Shown here piece by piece: positions 39,401 to 51,400 of a stretch of 64,000 bases of DNA (position 1 is its first letter; every line of letters starts with the position of its first letter). Source of the DNA: Drosophila persimilis (Eukaryota > Arthropoda > Insecta > Diptera > Drosophilidae); assembly GCF_003286085.1 (NCBI RefSeq), contig NW_020825288.1, positions 19,034,001 through 19,098,000 of the forward strand, in the 5' to 3' direction. The notes under the pieces are model-generated. The model worked only from the letters and a program-made list of their open reading frames with translations. It was not told where the DNA came from and did no database searches. Position numbers and translations under genes: made by a program.

Positions 39401-42400
39401 AACCTTAGGCTGACAAACTTTGCTCGGTACTCAGACCACCTCTGAAATAGACTCATTTCAGATTAACGTGCGATGTAAAAAAAAGGCCCAAGTGAGAAGG
39501 GGGAGGCTCCTACGCCTTTCCAGCGACCAACTTAATCTAAACTAACCTAAGATTATTAAAATTATATTATTTTTGTGTATATGAAATTAAAGAACTTTAC
39601 TGTCTGTTTAAAAATTTGAAAGATCTTTTTGATAAGCAAGCAAAATAGAGGACTGTAATATATCAAAGGTAAGCCAAGCTTAAGTAAAAAAAAAATGTTG
39701 CTCACTCTGTTCTGATGTTAGCTGCTTTTCTGGCATTCGGAGCATAGCCGCATTAAGTATTTCAGGATCAGATCGGCCTTTTGTATTAAAGGAAAATATA
39801 GATAGCTTATACAGGGTACCTGGAGTAAGACCCGAAACCGTAAATCTTGGATTCGTTGATGTAATATTTGCTTTCATTTCCTGAAATAAACAAATTAACA
39901 TAGCTTGTAAAAAATGTTTTGAATCAATTATTGCTATAAATATATTGAGTTAAATTACGCCAAATTAATTGATTAAAAATGTGGTCTGTTTCAAAATGTG
40001 GAAACGTTTGCATTTAAGAAGGACGTATCTAAATTTTTTTTTTCAAATTTTTATGCGTAATTTCTGCATATCTAACATCTAAAACAAAGGTATTTTTACT
40101 ACTTAACCAAATGCCGACCAAAAAAGAATCGCCGACATTTATTCATCCTTCGGTGATATCAGCATATTGTACAACTAAAAACTCGATACTCAAATAGGAT
40201 AGGGGTATTGTGAAAGAAGTAAATGTCTAACATCCAGAAAGAAACGTTTATAACCTCAGTTGTAAGTTTGCCAGTGTATTTCAAAATTTTACCCCGTCCT
40301 CTTCCGACCCACAAAGTACTAAAATCTGTGGCATCTAACCAAAAACGCAGAATCATTAAAAATAGGCATATTTAGCAGATTTCTTAATGTGGATCAGGTC
40401 GGATCATAATTATGTTTTATTTCTATGTTTTGGGCCTGTGCTATTACGACGATAATTATGAGGAAGATTTTAATGGTGTTGAAGTTCGCCGAAAAAAAGG
40501 TGTTGAGTGGGGATATGTGTTAGAGCTCGGATTGTGGTAATAAAGTACAATTGTAGGCTGGTTTTCCTCAATTCTACAACAACTTCCGACCAAAAAACTG
40601 TTAATTACCACTAAGAATTGATTTCTATATTTTCTTTAACAAAAAGTTGCAGCATGACCAGTTTTTGTTGACCACTTTCCGAACTAACGAACGACCAGTG
40701 GATTTGAAAAGGTTTGATGCGAAAACTTTTCTGGCATTTGGTTCGCTTTAAAACACTCATAATTTCGATTGCTGTTTTATTTCGGACTCAAATTAATATA
40801 CGATTTTCATGATTTTTCACCTCTGTATGTATATATTAAAAAAAGCTTTTGAAGCTAGGCGAGGCGAGGCGCGAACAGGAGGGAGCGTAATTAAGCGCCC
40901 AATTCATAAATTGGCACAGCTACCAGAGGATTGAAGATCGACGTGCGGTCGTTCAAGACGGCCGGAATGTCGGTACAGCGGTCGATGCAGTCGAAAATTT
41001 GAGATAAATTAGTTCAAATTGTAAAGGAAATGAATGAAATCTTAAGTCTTTAAGATCTACCGCCTAACATAGTTACATTCGCCCAAAATAATGAAGCAAC
41101 ATAAAGATGTTGAGCAACATTCGCTGCAGCATAGCTTAGGGTAATAAACTGAGAGTCGCAATCTCACATTGATGAAGAACGGGCGCGCCTTTTTATGATT
41201 TCTCGTCTCCGCCGCAAGCAGCTCTGGTCCACCAGAGCAAAATTCTACAGTGGCTATTAGGGGTATTCACCAAGGAAAAGATGGAAAATTTAGCATAGTA
41301 GAGAGTAGAGAAAATTAGCAGAGAGATTTGTCGACTCGCTCCGATCCCTATAAACTGAGTTCAAATCTGGATACCTTCAAAGTGGCCGGTGTACAGTCAC
41401 TTCGCTAAATATGCAATGTTATTAATAATGAATTCACTTACATTATCAAAATATGAAAACAACCTACAAATCAGTTGTATAACTGATGAGAGATGAGAGC
41501 ATAAATGATACGCCTTTAAGATCAATCTCTTCAAAACAATTCCAGAACAAGGAAAAAAAGAAATACTAGATAGGATCTCGGATAACACAGTGGGATATCA
41601 GGAAAGTCTGGACATAAAAGTTATTTGCTCTAGCTCTTATAGTCTTTGACAATAATGCGCTAAACAAGACAGACAGACAGAAGAGTCGTTCAGAATCTAT
41701 TAATTTATCATGCTGAACTGGCCGAAAGCCCGAATGGCTATGTGGGTAATTGCCTTAAGCATGAGTAATTTAATTTGTAATAATTAGTTATTCATTTTAT
41801 TCAGTATCACTTCCTTATTAGTTTTTTTGCAAGCGATCTTCTCTCCCCTCTCAGTTTATATAATATTAATACGAGTATGTTTGACGGGTGAGGAATAATG
41901 TTGAACATAAAATATTTTTAATCTAGTGTATCTTACATGTGTATTAGTGTCCGTCAGCTCCATAAGAAAATGTTGCGGTAGACCGCCATTGAAACCATCA
42001 CTACAAGTAACCGTTAATGATGACACAGATATATTGATTAGAGTACAATTGTGCACTTTTTCCGGTCGACCTTAAAATATATAAGAACAATTTTTTATAG
42101 ACAATAAAATAATTACATTCAAAACAATTCTGGTATTGCGAGTGATAAAAAGGAAGGGTATATAAGAAGCTGATCATATTAGATAAAACTATAAAAAAGC
42201 CTCATACAACGTTTTTTTTTATTTAGTTTATAAAAAATTTTATATCTTTATTTATATATATATAGTCACAAATCCATAATTCTCCACGTCCCATACACAT
42301 TATGTTTATGTCCAATTCATCCACCTCATCCACACTAGTACCCCATCCACACAAGTAACAGGACACCACTGAAGAATCAACAACTGATTCTTCCCACACT

Positions 42401-45400
42401 CCAAGCTAGGGCCCCACATTTTTTAAACAATGGACCCCATTGATTCATCAAGCCAGAATCACGCCACTCGCGGTGTCGGGTCAATCAGCTTAAATATTGT
42501 AAATTATTGCCAGTGGTGCGGCCAAAAGGAAATGCATTTTGTTGTTGTCATTTCCAATGCCCCCACTGTAAAGATCATTTGCTACCGCATATGCACATTC
42601 AACGGAATTCTTTCGTCTCCTTATGTCACAATCTCTCGTACTCGGCTTAACAGCGGCCTCTCGGGCTATCCTACTCTCTCGCCCGCGTCTAAGCTTGCTG
42701 CATAGGGCCCGGCAATTTGGCCCGTCAGCCCTTGCATGGTCAGTCTTGAGCTAATCGTCGCAGCTATTAGATTAACATCCTCGCATCAATCGTTCACCCA
42801 ATCATCCCCATATGTACATACGCGTTAAGTTGGTTTACATATGCAAATAAATTGTGAATTATATACAACCTCTCGACTTTCATTAACTTCAAATTGCAAC
42901 AGTTATTAAAAACGCTTAATAGCTTAGCACTCGGGAAATTGATTCGTAGAATCATGCCACTCATGAGGACCAATCAGAGCTAGTCATAAAATCAAGGAGT
43001 ATCACATTCCTAGCTCCCTCATGTAATGCAACACCGATCGCCAGCAGCGAATGCCTTTGATCAAACGCCGACGAATCCCCAAATATCGGTCCAGGCACGT
43101 ACGCCACCGACACGAATATGCAGCCGAGGAAAGCAGCACCCGAAGCCAGAGTCGAGAGAAGGGCTCATGGAAACTAACAAACAATAGACAAATCAGTTCC
43201 GTTTGAGACAAGCAGACGTAAAGTTAAGTCGGGGACGATTTCGTTTAAAATTAACACCTATATTTCGGTAATGGTCAGCTTGTGTAATTTATAATTACTG
43301 TGATCACGTAATACCGGAATCGTTAATAAAATTGTGAAATCCGCCAAAGAATCTATGTGCTGCAAGCACATACGATTTGCAAAACTAATTTAAGTGAACT
43401 GAAGTGAGCGGAGATAGTGAATCACCAAGGACAGTGAAACACTAAATACAAAATCAAAAAAACTTACAAGTGAACCAAAATAAAGTTAAAAACTACAACA
43501 AAACAAAACCAATCAACACCAACAAATACAACATGGCGTTACCACCACTGACATTGATCGAAATCCACTTGAACCAGGCATTGCTGTCGATCCGACAAAT
43601 ACCTGCCTTTGATGGTTCATCTGGACAGTTGAGTTCGTTCATCAACCGAATCGAATATGTATGCAGTTTATATCCAACTGAAGATCTTCGACAACAAAGG
43701 ATCCTATTTGGAGTGACCGAGATCCAACTGACAGGAGAGACACAACGCATATCGCAGATGATACAACCCAACACATGGCACGAACTGAAGGCGGCGCTAA
43801 TCAAGGAGTTCAAAACTCACACACTGTATGAAAAACTCTTGCGACAACTATACACCACCAGATTCAACGGCAGTCTTCGTAAGTTTATAGAAGAATTAGA
43901 GATAAAAGCATTATTAATAAACAATAAGCTAAAATTAGAAAATATACCAGAAAATAATGTCATTTATACAAATTTTCTGAATAACACAATTAAAGATGTC
44001 ATTACTCGAAAACTTCCTGACAGAATGTTCATGACCTTGCGCTCGAAGTTTTCTTTGCTTGAAAATATCCCAAGGACTCTAATCTTTGCTTTATAGGCAA
44101 GCGAACAGAGTATTCCCCTGAGGGTAAGCTAGTGTGATGGTTGACGAAGTGTTCCTCCTCTGTTGCCCTTGCGATTGGCTCAAAGAGGTTTGTGCACTTC
44201 CCAAAATTGACGAACCAAGTCATCGAGCCAAATGCTGTGATTGGTGTCATCCGAAGATTGGGTTGCGATAACCGACGAAGAGTTAGGGGCCGAGTGGCCG
44301 ACACCAGATAGAATCCATCCGAGATGTGTCTTCAGCAGCAAAGGTAATCCAGGCGCCAGCTAAATTTGTCTTACACACAGCAACTCAAAGAAAAGTCCGG
44401 CTCCGATCAATGTGCTGCGGCTTATGGCACAAAAGGCCAGCAAGCTGGATATTCAAAGGTATAGGCCAATTAGCAGTGCTAATTGAGACGCAAGGTTGAC
44501 TATCCGTAATCTTCTGGGCAACGACGGCAGTGATGCTAGTGGTGAAATCTGAAATCCGCGATTTCAAAACGAGATCCACCGAGATACCTTCAGTTGAGAA
44601 GCTAGCATCTCCTATGCCAGAGACTGCAGTAAGGGACTAAGTTTTACGCAGTTAATGCTGATTAGATAGACGAGTTGTTACGAAATGCAATTGCGAGCCC
44701 GAGTCCAACGACGACGGTGGCTAATAAAACAGGCTCAGACGGATGCTGGGATATATGAGCATGCGGCGAGGAGGGCGAAAATGCAACCATGGCGGTATGA
44801 ATATCGAGTCTACCTATTCATAGTTGACTAAAACCAAAGCATAAATTCCTGTGAAATATGATTTTAAATGAACCGTTAAACAGCGGTCGGTACTTCTGGC
44901 ACAGTGTTGTTTTTACTTTCTTCGGAATAGGACCATTTTTTTTCTAACAATACCAACATTTTTTATTTGCAACAGTATTTAATGTGGTAATGTGGCATTT
45001 GGGAAGGTACTCTTCTAGGGACGGGTTTCAAAAATGTTTTTTTTTCAGTCAGATTTCCATATCACATGACTTCGGCATATCGTTTGTAAAAACGCTATGA
45101 AGCCGTTTGACCAATTATCCTCAAATCACATTTTATCATTACTTAATGGTACATTACAATACAGGCTTAAAAAATCAAGATATATAATAATTTCAAACTT
45201 ACATCCAAATAAATATATTAAAAAAATATTTTTTAATTAATATTTTTCATTTAAAAAATAACAAAAATATTTGTTTCTTGCTTAGTATAATTTGTTCTCA
45301 ATCGTTGATTTTTTTTAACTTTTTCAACTTGATCAGTTGTTACCGCATATGTACATCAAGCAAAACTCATTGCACATATCTGATAGCTTTAGTTTTTTGT

Positions 45401-48400
45401 CAGATGAATCTTTTCAACATTAAAAAGGTCAACATTTTTCATAAGTCTATTTAATATTAATTTAATTTAACAGGAATAGGTTCTAAGTCACTAGAGTTTT
45501 ATAAAGAGAATTATAGAATTGTTATTGATTATTAAAAAGTAAAATTTACCTGCAGCAATAATGTGAAATACGCAGGGTACTCGCTGCTTTCCGATTTTAT
45601 TCGTAGCTATACATAAAAGGGTACCATAGTCCAGTTCAGTTATTGGAGTGTATGTTACAACGGAAGATGTGCCTAAAAAGATGTAATATATGATATCTAG
45701 CTGATTTCAAAGAATTTTGAAATATTAAAATTCGCTCATTGTACTGAAATTTACGAGGCTGTTCTATAGTCTGTGACTTTTTAAATGCAAAACAGATTTT
45801 TGGATAAACCATAATTGTATCTTTCAACTTAGTCTACGTTACCACTTTTTTACCATTGAAATTGATGGTGCACAGTTCCCATAGTATGTATTAAGCTTCT
45901 CCTTGGCTTGAGTAATGTTTTAAAAAAAAAAAAAAAAAAACTTAATAGGGGTTGTTCTTTTGCATATCCTCATTAAATTGACCCAATAAGCTGTAATAAT
46001 ATTCTCCATTGATTTTTTTTAGCTTTTTGAAGAAGTCAATGTAGATAATACCGCGTGCATCCCAAAAAATGACTTAATTGGCTGGAAAGCCCAACTTGCT
46101 CTTCTTTGGTGCAGAATCACATTGAGAAACCGAATTTTTTGACTGCTGTCCGCTCTCTCTTCAAACTTCCTGGTGTAGAGACCAGACAAACCGAAATTGT
46201 GCAAACCACTTTTTTTATACCCGATACTCAAAATGAGGATAGGGGTATATTCGATTTTTGGTGAAAATGAATGCGTGTAACGTCCAGAAGGAAGCGTTTC
46301 CGACCCTATAAAGTATATATATTCTTGGTCAGCATCAATAGTCCTCCGTCCGTCCATCCGTCTTGTTGCATAAGTTGCTTCAAAAGTAACAACATACAAC
46401 ATCCGACCATTCGTCTTGAATCGATCATCTTACTACGAGCCACTGAACAGGAGCAGTTCTTATAGTTTATCGGCTTGCATGTGTGGTTAGGCAGAACTTA
46501 CCCGATTGAATAATGTGATTTTTAGCAACGTCAATACTTTCCGCCGAATTATTAAATGTCCAACTAAATTCGACTTCATGTGGGTTTGCATCGACAACAC
46601 ACCTTATTTTAGCATCTTCGTGTTTTGCTATCCCATAGATTTTCTTCTGGTTCTGCAAACATGTGGGAGAATCTAAAAAATGAAATAAGACAAAGTTCAA
46701 CTTTAAAAGTTGGTAAATAAATACTGTTAAGGCAAATCAGTTGCCTGTCTATATATATATATGTAGTTAAGTATGCGACACTTGAGTTTAAGTTTTAAAA
46801 AAAGATTTATTATTTCACTTAAACTTAGCGTACAATGGTTAGTTAGTTTCCCCGACGATGACTGAGGTCAGATGCCTTGAATGGAATTAACTTGGGTGAA
46901 TTCTTCGACGGTGTCGCGATTGGCGTTTGTCTTGAACAGAACTGACTTTCCTATTTAGATGTAGACTATTTATATTATGATGCTCAGATTGTTTATGGGG
47001 GTTCGAAGCTGAGGGTGTCGGATTGATTATAGTATTGTGGGTGCAGGGTAATAGACATAGCTAAGGGTATGCGGAGCATGGACTATAGATATGTCACTAT
47101 ATATATCTATAATTATACCTAAGAGACATGTATGAAATCACGCTCTTGAATTGTAATGTCGTGCGCTCTTATACCATGTTGCGAACGGAGCCTATGCAAG
47201 CAGCAGCCGCTCATGAAGAGGGCGCCGCTTTAGAATGAACGCACTTATAATTGAAAGTCAATTGAGTGCACAAGTTTGATCTGTCGGTCTGTCTGATTCC
47301 AGTGTCTAATTAAACCCTCAGAAATCGTGCCTAACGGCAGGCTATTTAGCACATTCATTTTTGGCGCCCCGGGTGAACACTGATTTTCTGGATTGGACAG
47401 AAGTTGGATTGGATTAATCTTGGCGCTTCGTTGGATATCCCCATTGGATATCATCCCTCGCTCGTTGCTGTTGCTGTTCCTGCAGTTGTCATTGGTGGCC
47501 CGCTGGACTTCAAACTTCGCTACTCTTGAGAGCTGCTCGTGGGTATTCCTGGTTGGTATGAACTTGTGGGAGGGAATGCATCGTTTTTCAAACAACCCTT
47601 AACCAGAGCCACAGGTAAATCACAGTGCCGAATTATTTCAACAAAAATATATAAATAACCACGTATAAAAAAGGCCTGTGAATAAATTATTCAATAAATG
47701 TGATTCGGCCAGGTATCTGTACGTACACACATTCAAAGTTATTTGATTATACAGTGAGTGATCACTGTACTTGTGGTCAACGACATTCTCAAAAAAAGCC
47801 GACAAGCAAAGGAGAAACGGCAATAGTTTCGCGCGCAAGCTCTAACCGCTGCGAATCAGCCCGTCTAAAACTACTGTCTATTTTATTCACTGCTACTCCT
47901 CTCAGCGGCTACGACGGCTAGGGTTTATTCCAGGCTCGCGTACCGGCTGAGTTTCGTTCACCAGGGCTCCATTTTAAAGTTTTAAAGCATTTTAACTTTT
48001 ATACCCGCGATGGAGTCTATATATGTCCCATTGAATTCTTTTAATGGTTATACGTTTTGTGTTGTTAGACTTTATGTTGGTCTTAAACTGTGAAAACGAT
48101 TTTACTTTTTAATAATTTAGCTTTCTCGCACGGAAGTTAGCTTTTTTGTTTTACTAAAAATAAATATCTATAAAAACATCCTACGAGAAAAACTTACACA
48201 AAATATTCAAGGCAAACGGGGCACTGATTCCTTCTCCTTCTGCATTAAATCCAACGCATGAATAGTTACCAGCAGTTGATCTTGTCACACCTTGCAGAAC
48301 CAAAGAGTGGTTACTAATTATTATCCCTTGAGAAATGTTATGAAACAATGGTTGATCCTATAAGAAAAAGAAAAAAAATTTATAATAGTTTTTCTTAATG

Positions 48401-51400
48401 TGTGCGAAACCAAAAGCTGCTTGGATATACATATTCAAGCAGGCTCCTGTTTTAACTTTCACAACAATTTTACAAAACGCTAGATTTCTCAGTTTTTTAA
48501 CTGTTTTGAAAATAGATGACTTTTTGATGCAATAACAAAAATTTGACACCATTTACAGAACATACTTTTTTTTTGTAACCAAACCTATGAAATAATTTGT
48601 TAGGTCAACAGCGCGTAACGAATTTTCGCGTAACAGCATAGACTGTGCTCGTAATATACTAAATTCTGCTTATTAAGATCGGTAAAGGCAGCTATTTCCC
48701 GACATATTTAATTCAATTATTTTCAATATGAATGCTGATACTCACAGCTTGTCAGACATTTTAAAATACACAGATGCTGCATCTAAAATGACTTGATCTT
48801 CTTAAATTGAAAGAAAGGTCAGAAAGTTCCGTTGTTTTGCTTTAATTTAACAAATTAAGGTATTTTATCACGATTTATATTTTCGAAACAACCAAGTCCG
48901 TCAGAAAATTAAACTTATTGTAGTATACAACGTAATGAAGTGGTGGAGGGTGAAAAGCTTCTGCGCTTAATCTAGTCTTATTTCAGTCGAGAGGTGGGAT
49001 GAGTAAGAGGAAGGAGACTCTGCTCTATTTGCTCGCTTTTTACATAACGTAAAAATGGATAAAACGAAGGGGGAACGTTGTGAGTTGCCGCGGCGACCGC
49101 AACTCTACATTCGTACCCGATACATAGTCAGTATGGCTACATTGAGCGACAATGTGTGCGTGCGGGAGAGACAGAAAACGAGTCTGAACATATCGTCGGG
49201 CGCTGCGTAGCCACTGCAAATTAATTTGTTCCTTTTGGCTATAAAAATGATCCGATCTGATCCAGATTCAGCAATCTGATAGATACAGCAAAGCCGAGAT
49301 GTCATCCGAGATGACAACAATAGTCAATTTACTAAATCTTCATTCATTACAATATATTCTTGATCAGCATCAATAGGTGTTGATATTGCTATGTGTGTCT
49401 GTCCGTCCCGATGAGAGGCTAGATCTCAAAGATAAAATTTTTTCAGGCTTATGAGGTATCACACTGTTTCAAGTGTACTACAAAATTTCGCCCCGTGTCC
49501 TTTCGCCCCCACAAAGGACGAAAACCTGTGGCATCTGGAATCTGCAAGATGCAAGAAACTGTAAACAGAAAATCATAGAAAATCTAGCCAAATCTAGTTG
49601 ATTTCCGATCATATCGGATCATTATTATAGGCTTAAGGCACAATAAAATTGCAGGGGATCCGCAAAACATTTCACGCGCTTACTCATTTCTTCTTTCTCA
49701 CACTTTCTTCCTCGTGCAGTATGCGATATCTGGCGGAGCGGAGCTAGACAGCAACTCACATACGGAGTAAGCATCGGGTATAAATATAGAGCCGTGGGGC
49801 TAGCCGTGTATAAAAATACAATACTATTAGTATACTTAATATAATTAAAAAAATGGTTTGTAAGCTCAATACTAGTAAATTTTGTCATAAATTTTGAATA
49901 GTCTTATGCTTCCAACCCGTTGCAACGCTCCAAATATCTTGACGTCTGGGTCGGGTGCTGCTCTTGCCCCCACAAAGATATTTTTTAAAAAGTCTACAAA
50001 CCCGTTTTCTCCAATTTTTTAATACTTACGTTGTGACGCCATTCAATTCGAAAAACATTTGGATGAGCTATCACTAGACAATCAAAGTAAACATCTGAGC
50101 CCTCACGTAAAGTATTTGCATCTAAAGACGTTCCCAATCGAACATAGGCCTCCGGAACATCTGAAAAAAATTTAATAAAATTATAAATCATAAGTAGCAC
50201 AACGTGTTGATAAGTTCAGATTGGCAGTCTGAATGTGCAAACCACTGTCGCGAAGCCATAGTAAGAATAGGGCCTCCCAAAAATATTGTAATTCAATTTA
50301 AAGATGTTCTTGCAGTTAAGAACACGGACTTTATACGTAATAGAAACTCAAAATGTTGGATTTAATAATTGTTGAGAAATGAGCCTCGTAGTTTTAGTTC
50401 GATGTTCATGTATATTACAACCGCCCTATTCATACGCTCATGATTGTATTGCACCGCTTAAGTAACTATTTTTATGCGCATAACTGTGCTGTTATTGCTT
50501 GTGTCCAAAACATAGCTGTAATGTTCTCACGTATAGCTTAAGCCCGCAGCTGCATACGCATACAACGATGTGTACCGTTTTGCATTGGACCGTCGCATTG
50601 CCTGATCTTTCAATTCCCTTTTGTCTCGACTTCTTTTGTGGAGTGGAAGTTAGTAAAAATCTCTAGATGAAACCAACCGCACGCATAGTTTATACCGCTG
50701 CATCATAGCCCCCCCCCCCCCCCCCTCCCCCACGTTGTAACATAACCGGCAATCTTAAACAATCAATATATGTAAATCAATAAGCTCAATATATTAAAAG
50801 ATTATACAGTCCACTAATTCATAACCATAGCAAATTTGGTCCTTCGAGCCGGATTTCCGCGTTTGAGTTTCTTTTTTATACATATATATTGAGTGATATC
50901 GTTGGCCACTGTTCACCATGAAGGCTCTAGTGCATCGTATAATTCAGCAACGTGGTGCCTGCAAATCGCAACTAACTCGCGTGGCTACGGAGGCGCAAGA
51001 AATTGTAAAGTCATGTACTTCTGTGCAAGCATTAGAGCACAAATTGGGCCGACTGGTTGCAACTTTTAAACGCTTTATGGAGCTCTCTGAAGAGCTGGTC
51101 CAATATAATGATGAAGATGAATACGTGGATCCGGATTTGGATATTCCCGAATATGAGAAAAAGTTCTTTAGTGCGCATAGTATTTTCACCGAAGCCATAC
51201 GTGACCGGAGCAGTCACGATTATGAGCACGACAACTCAAATCTACTGCTATCAAACACTGTGGAACGCTTATTTGAGGGACAAACTCAACTTCTGGAGAG
51301 GATTCGGGACTCATCGGGAACCACAGAGCTGCAGTTCGAAAAAATACGCATTCCGACGTATTCGGGAAGATACGAGGATTGGTGTCAGTTTAGTGACTTG

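Larger units (their letters stand above)
37126..39550 (+). mobile_element. LOA-clade non-LTR retrotransposon, internally deleted
   Basis: GC-rich block with a 5' untranslated part (37126-37820), an intact ORF1 (37821-38717), then the start of ORF2 with an APE-type endonuclease (38727-39445), and a short tail with an AAAAAAAA run and 3'-UTR-like sequence to about 39550. The RT and RNase H are absent, implying a large internal deletion. It lies in an intron of the Sidestep-like gene, on the opposite strand. Confidence 0.75.

Noticed and set aside
47245-47595. Minus ORF of 116 codons as a host exon
   Set aside because: No matching splice phases for the Sidestep-like gene, and the + strand has a primer-binding-like motif suggesting LTR leader sequence.
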